From positions 36,040,100-36,104,099 of the forward strand of contig CP154956.1 of the NCBI GenBank assembly GCA_039621445.1: DNA of 64,000 nt, in the 5' to 3' direction. This stretch comes from Euglena gracilis (Eukaryota; Euglenida; Euglenophyceae; Euglenales). The position numbers and the translations under genes are program-made. Positions 32,701 to 44,700 of this stretch are shown here, piece after piece; the first letter of the stretch is position 1, and the number at the start of each line of letters is the position of its first letter. Under the pieces are notes generated by a model that worked only from the letters and a program-made list of their open reading frames with translations, searched no databases and was not told the origin of the DNA.

Positions 32701-35700
32701 AAAAGGCAAAAATGTTTTGGAAAATTTTGCTTTTCATCGACCCAGCCCAGCCCAGCCCCCTCCAGCCCCGGACCCCCCCCATCCCCCGGGGGGGGGGGGT
32801 CCAGTCAGCCAGCTCAAATCCAGCCATCAGCCTTTTTGCCAGCCACAGGCTGGACCCCCGGGGGGGGGGGGGTCCTTAAGAAAACCCCTGACACAAATTA
32901 GCGCAAAAACACAAAAAAAGCAACATGCAAATGCAAATTGCATGTAATATCCTTTAGGAGCTCCACCGGGATGTTCAGTTTCTGCTGGACAGGCACCTAT
33001 GCCGACCGCAGCCGACCGCAGCCGACCGCAGCCGACCGCAGCCAACCGCAACCGACCGCGGCCGACCGCGGGTTTCAGGACTGTCATAGGTGGGGTGCCG
33101 ACCGCAACCGACCGCAGCCGACCGCAGCCGACCGCGCAACTTTTTTTCTGATCGATGTCAATTTTTTAGTGTGAATGAGGAATTAGGCTCATTTTTATCC
33201 CAGATGTTGAGATTTTTCTGGCTCATCTGGCTCATGTTGTCACTTTTGGCCACTTTTGGCCACTTTTGGCCATTTTTGGTCGCTTTTGTCCCCTTTTGGC
33301 CCATTTGTCACCATAATTCACCCATTTTGACCTATTTTGACATTTTTTTTGGCCACTTTTTCCCTTGCCTTTGGCGTTGAAAAGTATATATATATATATA
33401 ACTGGGGGGAGGGATAAACTTTATTTTCTGGGGGGGGGGGCGGGGGGGGCTCAGCCGGACCTGACCCACCCACCCTGCCCCCCCCCCCGGGTTCAAGACT
33501 AAAGAAAAAACCCCTGGTTGAGCTTCCACATTTCCATCTCGGCCTGAAGCACCGATTGGGGAGACCTGGGACCCCACCCCACAGGTGGTTTTTTCCAGTG
33601 GCCAGCAAAATGGCTAGCCGTGGACCCCCCCCCAGCAGGGTATTACACCAAGCGACCGAAAGTTTTGCCCACGCCTGGCAAAAAAAAATTGCCCAGCGCG
33701 TGTTTGAATTTTGCCCACAGCATTCAAATGCATTTGCTCACAGAAGGCAAAAGCGTTGCAGCAGTTGCACTGGTTCAGATAAAATTTGCACTCCGTCATT
33801 TTATTTTTATGCTCAATGAAAAAAAGTCTCACACTGCCACCAATGGAAAATAATTTATTTTTGGTTGAAGTTTCAAAGGGCAACTGTGCAAAACACCAGC
33901 TCCAAGTGCCAAAATTTTTCTGAAAAGGTGCAATTTTTGGGATAGTGTGCAGATATTCTCGTGATAAAGTGTAAACAAATTGGGGTGAAATGCGAACCAT
34001 TTTTGTGGTTAAGTGCAAGCAAATTGGTGTCAAACACAACTGGGGTGAAGTGCAAAAAAGTTGGTTGTAAGGTGCAAATGAGCAGGGAGGGACAGTCTGA
34101 ACCCCCCCCCCTGCACAAAACCAACTCTCACTCCCCTCCTGAGGAGATTGTGAGAGGAGGAGTGGGCACATAGAGGACAGTTTTTGGAGAGGGACATGTA
34201 CAAAAAACAAATTGCTTTGCTGAAAAGCAGTCGCTAGGAAACACAATCAATGTATTTTTTAAACTGGGCAAGTTGGTAACCCCCCCCAAATAATACCCCC
34301 CCCCCCAAATAATACCCCCCCAAATAATACCCCCTCCCCTTGGGGTCCGACTTCGGCCGCCGAAATAATACCCCCCCCCCCGGTTTCGGGCCGAAGGCCC
34401 GGATTTTTGACTTGAAAATGTAGGTAAAAATCACAATTTCTGACAACAAATTACAAAAAAATCTATTTTTCTGGCTCATCTGACCTCCAAAAAATGGTAA
34501 ATTTCACAAGAAAGTGCAAAAAATGACCCCAAAGGGGGGTTTTGGGTGCTATTTTGGGTTTTACGGGACTTCGAAAAATTTCGAAAATTTTGGGAAAAGT
34601 AATAAAAAGTAATACCCCCCCAAATAATACCCCCCCCCTCGGGCCGGGACTTCGGGCGAAAAAATAATACCCGGGGGGGGGTATTATTTGGGGGGGGGGT
34701 TATGAAGGGTCACCCCATCGTGCCATTTTTCATTTTCGATCCTGCTTCACAGTGGTGCTGGATCTTGTCGAGCATCATCAAAAAAAAGTGAAATAGGTGA
34801 TGCATGCAGGGCAAATGACGCATTTGGGGTTTCCGGAAAAATATTCAAAATACTCAAGGCATGGTGGGGGAAATGCAAACAAGCTTTTTCGTGTTTTTGC
34901 ATTTTTTGATTTGGCAAAATTTGCGTTATTTTGCGGGGGTTTTTTACGTGTTTTTTGTGTTATTTCCCGCTTGTTTGTTTCATTTTTTTGCTGAATGAAT
35001 TTGTTGACTGTGAAAAAATGCTTATTTTCTCCCCAATTTTCTCCTGAGACAAAAAATTTTGTCATTTTTTGTCTTGTTTGCTTTTTTTTTTGGTCCACAA
35101 ATCGCATATTTTGTGCAAAATGAAAAATTTTCCCTGACAGGTTTCCCTGAGGATAAATATTTTCTTCTCCAGCAGAAAGCACCTATGACAGATTCCAAAT
35201 TTTAGCCCGCGGTCGGCTGCGGTCGGCCGCGGTTGGCTGCGGTCGGCTGCGGTCGGCTGCGGTCGGCTGCGGTCGGCTGCGGTCGGCTGCGGTCGGCAAA
35301 ATAGTTGGCCGTAGGTGGGGGGCAGGCCAACGAAAAATGAGCATATATCGCAATCACACAATCCACTGTTGCCGACTTTTGGCCACTTTTCGCTGCTTTT
35401 GGCCAGTTTTTGATGCTTTTGGACTGCTTTTGGCCACTGTTGCCGACTTTTGGTCGATTTTTGCTGCCTTTGCCCATTATTTCCTGCCTTTTGCTTTCTT
35501 TTGGTCACTTTTGTTGCTTTTGCCCACTTTTTGCTGGGATTTGGCTGCTTTTGGCCAGCTTTTGCTTTGCTTTGACTTCTTTTGACCACTTTTGGCCTCT
35601 TTAACCCACTTTTGACCACTTTTTTTCTCTGCTGTTGGCCATTTTTACCCACTTCTGGCCACTTTCAGGCCACTTTAAACGTCTTTTTGTTGCTTTTGAC

Positions 35701-38700
35701 ATGAAGAGCAGTCAAACGTGACCTAAAAATGGCCTAAAAGTGACAAAAAATGGTTAAAATGGCCAAAAGTTCCAAAAGCAGGCAAAAATAACAAAAAAAA
35801 TGCCCAAAGTGGTCCAAAAAAGCCAAAAATGGCCCAAAATGACCCTGCTTTTGGCCAATTTGGGTCATTTTAGCAGCTTTTGTTCACTTTTGGCAACAAA
35901 CTGGCGCAAAATGCTCAAAATGGTCAAATTGGACCAAAAAGAGACCAAAAAATGGCAAAAATAACAAAAGAAAAGGTCGAAAATGGCTTTAAATGGTCAA
36001 AAATGGCCCAAAATGGCACAAAATGGCCCAAGAGCAGGACAAAATGGCACCGAAAATTTTTGAAAAGGTGCTAGTTTTGGCATTTTTCGCGATTTTTGAC
36101 CATTTTCAGGGAAAAGTGGATGGGTCCCCCGGAACCCCCCCCCCCCCCGGAACCCTGGTGGGTGGGTGGACCCGCCCCGGTCTTAAAAAACCCCCGAGCC
36201 CAACCCTCAAGAAGGCCAAAGCTTAGGGTGAATTTGCTGGAGAACTGGTGCCGCAGGGCTCTTGGTATTTGTATTGCCATGCTGAGCTCGACGAAGGGGA
36301 ATCAATATCCTCTTGGGGGAGATGTCTACCTTGGCATTCATTAATTCTTTCATTCAATGTGGGTGCCTTGCCACTTTTTGTGCCTTGCCACTTTGTTTTT
36401 CTGCCCTTTCTTTCCCAAAGGGCCCAACGCCATTCCAAAGGCTGCTCAAGACCCCCGGGTCATGCAGCAAGTGGACCAAACGGTCGAGTCGTGGATCGCC
36501 ACGCTGGACTCGTTCCTGCGCGAAAAGGAGGAGTACGCCGGCTCTGAGCCACAGAACATCCCAGAGACCATCGGTCCCCTCACCGAGCTGGAATATTGGA
36601 AGGGGAGGTTCTCAAAGGTGGAGGGCAGACGTTCACTGAGGGTTTTCACCCCCCACACAGTATTATTGTGTTTCAAATTTACCCAAAATAATATTTCTGT
36701 CTCTGCATTCACGCCATGACATTTATGACCACACAAAGTGAACGTGTGGCTGAGAGCGTGTTGGAGCAGCTGAGCACGCCCGAGTTCAAGGCGGTGGTTG
36801 CTGTGCAGACTGCAGCTCAGGGCCGCAACTCGAAGTGGCAAGCCCTGGAGGCCTCCCTCACCGAGGCCATGAATGAGGCCCGCGACAACATGAAGTACCT
36901 TCTGACCCTGGAGAAGTATATGGAGCCGTTGTACCATGGGAAGCCGGAGGACATCATGGAGGTGTGTGGGTGGGACGACCTCCCAAAGGTTGCCGGGAAG
37001 CCACTTAACCATTGGTGTGTTGGAAAACTTTCCTGGTCAGTCAGGTCTGCATTTTGGAGAGCAAGGGAGGAGGTCAAGGAGGGGTCATCCCCCCAATCCT
37101 GTCGAAAAACTTTTTTGTACAATCTCATCTCCCTTCGGAGCCCATTTTGATTCCAAAGAAATGGTGCCAGAGAAAGGGATGGAATGAGATTCCGCCTCAG
37201 AGAGGATCTCCAATTAGTCCATGCCCATCCACTCAGAAACAGTGGTGCATTGGAGATATGGGGGGAATTGAAGCTTTTTTTTAAAAAAAAATCAAATTTG
37301 CATTCTATTGATTTGTTTTTTGTTAACTTTTGACTGTTTTAATTTTGATTATTATTATTTTTTAAATATTTTTTTAAATCATTTTCATTGGCTTAAATTT
37401 AGCGTTCATAAAATTTTCTTTCGCCTTTACAGCTCAGCAGTGTTCCTTTTCATGTTTACAGATCATTCCTGGGTTCGTCAGCAACATCCGCATGATGTAC
37501 AGCATTGCGCGCTATTATGGGACTGCTGAGCACATGACAACCCTTTTTATCAAGATGACCAACCAGATGATTGTGAATTGCAAGAACACCATTAAGGCAG
37601 AGGGACGGTTGTGGGAGCAGGCGTTGGAGATGGGCTTGCTGGGTATGCAGAATTGTTTGTGCTGGATGGTTCTTTTTTTCGAGAATAAAACCGATGTCTT
37701 TTTACAGCCATTTTCACTGACAGTGAAAACAGTGGACCAGTGGGGGGGTCCGAGCTCCCCCCACCCCAGGGGGGGGGGGTTGGGCTGAGTGGGTACCCCG
37801 CTGGAGGCCGGGTTTTGTTTTATTTTCGGCGCGAAGCTTTCGGTGCCTGGGACAACCCACCACCAAAAGGTGATCCCCCCCACTGACCATGGCACCCCCC
37901 CGGTCATTGGGAGGAGGGGGAGGACAGTGACCCTCAGAATACTAAGCCCCTTTGCAACAGCTGCAACAGCTGCAACAGCAGCAACAACACTGCCCTGAGG
38001 GACGCGGCAGATCTGTTGCAACACACAACACACAAACACGTGCACACGCACACACGCGCACGCAATGGAGGTTTCAATTTTGAAGCACACTCTCTAGTCC
38101 ACTGCAGAGGTTCTTTAGGACCCAAGGGGAGGGAGTCCAGACCAGACATTTTTTTAAGCACTGCCCCCCCCCCCCCCTCGGGGGTGACTGACTGGTTTTT
38201 TCAGAGTGACTGACTGGTTTTGGCCCCCCCCCCCGGGGGGGTTGGCCAGGGGTGGGCAAAAGTGGCTTGAGTGACCCCGGCGCCAAAGGCGCCGGGAAAA
38301 TTTTTTTGGCCTAAAATGGCCTAAAGTGACTGGAAAGTGGCCGTTTTTCTGAGTGGCCGACCCCCCGGGGGGGGGGGGAGTGACTGACTGGCTTCCCAAA
38401 AAAAAAGTGACTGACTGGTTTTTCAAAAAGTGGAGTGACCCCCCTCCCCCCCCCCCCTGGGGGTCGGTAAAAAATTGTATGGTCCAGACCCACCCACCCA
38501 CCCCTGGGGGGGGGGGGGGCTTGGGGGAATCCACTTTTGGGGGACAATTTTAGGGACAGCCAGAGGGCAGAATGAAAAAAAACCCCATCTCAGTAATTCA
38601 CAACAAGAAAAATGACCAAAATAATGTCCATCTGCTGGCAAAAACAGGTCGAATTCCATCGCCCATCCACCCAAAACATAAAAAAATGCATTTTCCATTT

Positions 38701-41700
38701 TTTTTGTTCGGCCCCATTCGACCCTGGCCAGCCTTTGGGCCTACAGTCTTTTTGGGGTGACCCTTAACAAACAACACTTCCGGTCCCACATGGACCATCT
38801 GAAAACAGAATCCTTGAAAATGAACATTTTCAGGCCAGGGACCTGAAACTGTTCATTCGCAGTACAGCCAGGGTGCTCCTTAACAACTCCCTGGTTTCCA
38901 GGTGCTCCCTGGTTTCGGTCAAGATTGCAAACTGGGTCCCAATTTTTGCAGTTATGGACCTGCTTTCTTTCGCAGACCATTTGCTGAAGAACCTCCACAA
39001 GTGCATCGCGCTGAACACCATCTATCAAGAAGAGTACCGCAAGGCCAAGGAAACGTTGGGCCAGAACCCCCTGGGAAAGCAATTCGATTTCAACGAGCTG
39101 CACATTTTCGGGAAGTTTGAGCTGTTCTGTAAGCGTATCCAAAAGCTGATTGATGTCTTCACAACCATTGAGCAGTTCATGTCGCTGTCGCAGGTAACAT
39201 GCTGCATCATCGACTTTGGATTAGCACTCCCCCCTCTCCTGTAAAAAGACCACTTTATGTCAAACTGCCATCCCAGTTGTTGACTGTGGGTCAAGGGGTG
39301 GGTGACTGTGGTGAGGCAGCTGGGCGGGAGAATGTGTACAACAATTGGGGGGGGGGGAGGCAGTTGGTTGTATGCTTGCCAAAAAGCCAGAAATGTGTCG
39401 CCCACTTTTTTCTTTACCTCAGTACAACATCGATGGCATGGAGAGTCTGATCACCAGGTTCTTCGAGATTGTGGATGATTTGAAACGGAAGACAGGAGAT
39501 TTGCTGGATTACACAAAGCCCACGTTTGACAAAGATTACATCGAGTTCAACAAGAATATTCAGGTGCTCTCTTCCTCCTCTTTGAACCTTTTTGTTTTTT
39601 TTTTGTTTTTTTTTTTTTTGTTTTTTTTTTTTTTTTTTTTTTTTCCTGTTGCGAGATGTGGTTTATCCTTGGTGAATGATTGAAGGGCAGGAATCCACCA
39701 CCCTCCTTAAACAAAGTCAATCCCGGGGAGCATACTTTTTTCACACCTGCTCCAAGTCGCATTATTGTTCAGGTTGGAGGCTTCCTGTGTTGGTTTTGCT
39801 TGGGAGGGGAGGCGGTTTGGACCATGCCAATGGTTGAGGTGTGTCCAACCCCCCCCCCCCCCAGGGCAGAACGGGAATCGGCTGAACAGCCAGGGTGGTA
39901 GGTGGGTGGGGGGGGTCGACCACCGCCCCCCCCACCTCTTCCCATATTTCCGGAAGCACCAATTTTTGGACCCGAAAAAAATTTCCGGCCTTCGGCGCCG
40001 GGTGTTTTTTTTTGACCCATTTTAGGACCCACATAGGGGGTCCCCCCCAAAAACCACCCAAAACCCCATTTTTTCACACCTTCCAAAAAATCGACATTTC
40101 TCAAAATGTTGATTTTGAGAGGTTATCGAAGCAAAAAATGCCATTGAAAGTCCAAAAAATTTCACCGAGAAAAAACGTCAGTAAAATTTGACTGTTCCAA
40201 AATTTCGTCCACTTTTTTTGCCTAAAAGTATCTTTTTTAGGACGGAAATTTTTGAGATTTTTTGTGAAAAAATTGTGGTTTTCCATCAAAAAATCATGTG
40301 ATTTGGGTTCATTTTTCAAAAAAAATTTCAAAAAATTTTCTGGCCAAAATCCCCGTTTTCCCGAAATCGGTGAAAATGCTGGGTGGGTGGGTCCTGGTGA
40401 AAATCCTGGTGGGTGGGGGGGGGGTCGACCCCCCCCCCCACCTCCCGGGTGGGGGGGGTCGACCCCCCCCCACCAGGCCTTCCCGTTCTGCTCCCCCCCC
40501 CCGGGGTGACTGGGTGTTTTTTTCAGAGTGACTGACTTGCTTTTGGCTCCAGAACCTGGGGAATGGCAAAAGTTGCCACCTGGTGAAAACACCGAAAATT
40601 TTTTGGGTGCCGAAAATTTTTTGTGTGTTTTGGGTCAAAATCCATTGATTTCGATCCAGTTTGGCTCAAATGGCCAAGTGACCGACAGGCATTATTTTTT
40701 CGTCAATTTTTTCCTTCAAGAATGTACCTCCCCCCCCCCTTGTCGTTGACACGGTGTGTCGTTGACACACCCCCCGTGTCAACGACACTTTCCTGGAACA
40801 TATTTTTTTCTTTTGCATTGGCCACAGTTTCTGACAAATTTCAGCCAGGACATTTCAGAAATGTGTTGAATCTTCTTTCCAGCCATGGCTTCGAATGTCA
40901 TCCCCATTCGCACCGGCTACAGTGTGGCGGACATGCATTCACGGGGTTATACATTGTTGCTGGCGCGGTCGATTTTTTTATGGTACTGTGTCGTTGACAC
41001 GGCGTGTCGTTGACACACCCCCCGTGTCAACGACACTTTCCTGGAACATTGGCGTGTCAACGACAAGGGGGGGGGGAGGTAAGTCATTTTAAGACGTTTT
41101 TAAAGGGTTTTCAAAGTTTTTTTAGGTTAGGGAAACCTCATAACCTCATTTGAGTTCAGAGAGAGGGTTCCATGTCTCCAGAATGCTCCTTAGAAGACTG
41201 TGCTTAGACGGCCAAAGTGGCACTTCAGGGCTTTTTTCCGTTTGGGCGCAACTGCGCTCGAACTTTGAACGCGTCTGTCTGCTTCCGTTTTCCGTGTTTG
41301 AAACCATGGCCAGCGGTGACTCTCGGACGTGTTGCGAGCGCATGACTGTGGTGTCTCGGGGTGTGAACCTCGACAAGTGCGTCCAATTGATATGTTTTGA
41401 CATGTGAAAGAGGTTGTCACGGCTCGGGTTTGAAACCTCGGCCAGTGAAAGCAAAATTAGAAAATCATTTGTGTCTCGGCTTTGAAACCCTGGTGGCTGA
41501 AGGCCAGACGTCAGCGGCAGAAGAGGGGTCTTCGGTGGCCGGAGTCGCGCGCATGTGCGCCCAATTGTGAACTGTCTGAGCAATATATTTCACATCTGAA
41601 AACGGCTGGTTTCGATGTGGCCGCAGCTGTGCAGTACATGGGTTGAGCTGTGCAAGGTGCCGTTGGGTTGGAGCGTTGGGAACTTTGGGTGCCACAGGGC

Positions 41701-44700
41701 AGGGGGTGTGCGGATGATCAGGGAGGGCCATTTTGGACATGCGTGCGGTAGTGGAGCTGGAGTTCTGTTGCAGCGTTGGATGATGCCGTGTGTACATGGC
41801 GGCGGGAGGAGATGTCTGATCTCTGCCGTACAGACCCTGGCACCTGCTGATGGGTGCATCTGCGCACGGTTGGTAAGACGAATTAGGAAACTCCCAACCG
41901 GTGGCTTGACGTGGGGTAAGCTGAGTGTGCCCCTCCAGTCAATCTACGCGCGCCCGATTGAACACAACAAGCACAATCTGCGCACGATCTGGGGTTGTTG
42001 CCGCAGAGAGAGTGTGAGGCCTCCGGCCCTGTGAGCATGGCCAGGGTGAGGCGACGATTGTGGTGCTTCATGGGGGGGGTGTGCAAGTTGTCCCACCGCG
42101 TCTCCAGGCCCCAATTCTGAACGTTAGTGGAAAACGCTGGTGCACGAGGCGCACAGATGCGCCCGTGGACCGGAGGATGTTGGGTTTAGAAAGTGATGGG
42201 TGTGCCCCCCCATTTAGCTTGCCAGTGTGATGGGCTCAGGCGGAAGAACCTTCAAATGGCATGGCTCTGTATGCTGGGCAAAGGATTTGCTCTCACTGGG
42301 AAACAGAGGAGTAGAAGGCAGTACCTCTGGTCTTTGAACAGTAGAGTGTTTTCAACGGAACAGAAGTCTGAAGGAACGGAAGTCGTCTGGAAGGGGGTGC
42401 CCAGGGTTTGTATCCGGAGGCTAATCTTCAGTGCGACTGCACCGTGCATTAAAGGTGGGCCGCCTGCGTCCACGCACAGCTGCATCCGTGTGTATCGGCA
42501 CTTCATGTTTTGGGAATGGAGTCGCCATCTCCTTCGCTTCAAGGTGCACTGGTGCGCGGTGCTGCTTCTGCCGTACCAAAAACTCTGGGAAATGATGACC
42601 GTTTTTGGCAGCGTTACGCCTGTTTCCAAAGGAAATTGCATGGACAAAGCCTTGTTTTTTTGAATTTAGGTCCAGGATGCCCTCTTTGGCAAGTCCATTT
42701 TCGACCTGTTTTCATGTTGCGTGCAATCCGGAAACCGGGTCTGAGGAGGGGTTATTTCAGGGATCTCAAAATCAGACCTGCTGACTGCAGTACCAGTTGT
42801 CAACCATCGCAATAAACTGGGGCGTTTTGGGTGTGTTTCAGAACCAAAGGTGCGGGACGTTTTCACCGTGCAGCTCAATGAGGTTTAACCCCCTCGTTCA
42901 GCACGTTTTCAGACGTGTGATTCTTTCCCGAGAGACCCCCAATTCGGCGCACATGCGCACGACTCCGGCCACCAAAGATCCCTCTCCCGTAGCCAGTGTC
43001 AAGGCATCAACCGTCTGGTGCTGCGCCTGGGGACAGTGTCCTCCCTGCGTGTCAGAGGCACAGTGTCTGTAAGCAGGGGCTTAAAAAGAGGGGCCACCCA
43101 GACAAAGAGCTGGGGGATAAATAACACGCGCACATGCGCATGACACTTGCGCTGAGCATCACGTCTCTGCCTGGGTTTTCATCCTGGGCCACAGGGTCCC
43201 TCATCCACCTCTTAATCGCACGCAAGTGCGGCAGAGTATGTACGTCCACAGGCGCAGGTGCGCGCGGTTCGGCCCTAAGTGTTGTTCCCCCTGGCTCGGG
43301 TTGGGGTCTCAACACAGGCGACGGAGTGCTCGAGTTCCTGTCACCTAGTGTGTGTTCCGCAGTTCTTCGGCAGCAGACTCGTTGTTCTTCAACCACTGGG
43401 GCTAGTGGTGAAGATTGCATGTCCCTGTTGGTTCTCTCAGTGTCGCCGCTCGTTCTGGTGCCCCAGTGCCGAGGCAAGCGCCACACTGGAGGGGTCGGGT
43501 CCAGCGCAGTTGCGCCCAAAATTTTACCCTCAAAGCGTGCGCAAATGCGCGCAATTGGGGGGTCATTATGGGCGCAACTGCGCCCGAGAAGGGGGGATGT
43601 CTCTACGTGCACATTTTGCACGGGATCGTGCTGTGCGCATGTCGTTCCTGGCTGGTGGTTTAAAGCACCGCCAGCTTCGGAACCGCGGACAGTCCGGGGT
43701 TTCTTTGGTGAAATCTTTAAGTGCCACTTTGGCCGTCTCAGCCGTGTGCATTTTGGTTTTCTTGTTTCTTGTGCTTTTTTTGGATTGTCGCTTCAAGGGC
43801 TGCCTGACAGGCTGAGAGGTGACCAGGATTTGGACCAGGTTGAAATCCCCAAGAAAGTCATCAAGGACACCATTCTCAGCTGCTTCCGGTGCATCTGGCA
43901 TGTGCCCACTCGCTCAGGAACTTGAGTCCTCTCTTCAAGTGTTCATCAATTCCAGCTTCGAAAACATCACAAGCACCATCAACGCTTTGAAGTTGCTGAA
44001 AAAGTTCCGACCATCTTCTGCCCATTTCCTTGAAGGCTTGCTGAACCATCAACCATCCTCGAAATGGTGGAGCAAGGTGGAGGGATGGCACCGTCTTTTT
44101 GAGCTATGATGTTTGAGTCAAACTTTTTTTTATTCGGAGTGCTTTCATCGACTATTTGGCTTCTTTCTTGTGCAAAGAGCGATGATGGTTCCAGTCCATC
44201 CTGAAGCGCGAGACCCTCCGAGCGGACCTGGAGTCGAAGTACATGGTCATTTTCCACAACTACGGCCTGGACCTGGAAAATGTGCAGAAGATGTACGAGC
44301 GGCACAAACAGAGCCCACCGTCTCTGCGGAACTGGCCCCCCATTTCCTCCAACATCACCTGGTGTGGCTGCGCCCATGGAACATCTGCAATTATATATTG
44401 AGAAGGAGAAGGCAGAGGAGCCATCTTTTACTAAAGACCGCTTTTATCAAAGACATTTCCCCGAAACTGAGAGGTTGTAAAGAGTGGAGGGCAGACGGAA
44501 AATGCGATGTTCTTTGTGTTATCAGCCTGTTCAAATGCAGGTTTGATGCACATTTTATGAGTAGCAGTGCATTCATGTTCAGAAGCAAAGTGTGTGTTGT
44601 TCCCATGCCCCTTTTCAGTCCATTCATTCTGTGTTTTTGTCCAACACTCCATTTTCAGCCTTTTGGAAGACCACCGAGCAAAGGCATTGCTCCTGGAACA

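Larger units (their letters stand above)
29039..36420 (+). other. Dynein intron 2 (7.4 kb) with nested elements
   Basis: GT-AG (GTGTGC ... TTCTTTCCCAAAG). It contains the minus-strand transposase remains (29.7-31.74 kb), a 140-bp tandem duplication at 30.2-30.56 kb, a 353-bp MITE, the 32.0 kb repeat, inverted 10-bp arrays (33.0 and 35.2 kb), a foldback element at 34.3-34.7 kb, and TTTTGGCCAC tracts. Confidence 0.85.
39564..43917 (+). other. Dynein intron 7 (4.35 kb)
   Basis: GT-AG. Starts with a T-run (39.6-39.65 kb) and C/G-run foldbacks (39.85-40.5 kb), then the second 353-bp MITE. From 41.15 to 43.75 kb it is a compositionally different block with balanced bases and almost no G/C runs, bounded by a 20-bp inverted repeat. 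No protein family was recognised in it. Confidence 0.75.

Noticed and set aside
33001-33136. CRISPR-like array
   Set aside because: Units are 10 bp and contiguous, with no spacers. This is a simple tandem repeat in a eukaryotic intron.
36738-36961. Ordinary GT-AG acceptor at CACAAAG (36738) for dynein exon 4
   Set aside because: It would put the exon out of phase with exon 3. The cut at GAG (36752-36754) keeps the frame and the family spacing.
42000-43100. Bacterial or organellar contamination
   Set aside because: The composition differs, but the block is embedded between two exons of one dynein gene with matching phase and has no bacterial-type genes. An intron insertion is the simpler reading.
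43134-43925. 263-codon plus-strand open frame
   Set aside because: No recognisable family, no domain-like pattern, and a neighbouring frame is also long. Its last part overlaps the dynein intron acceptor. Length is explained by the balanced composition of the 41.2-43.7 kb block.
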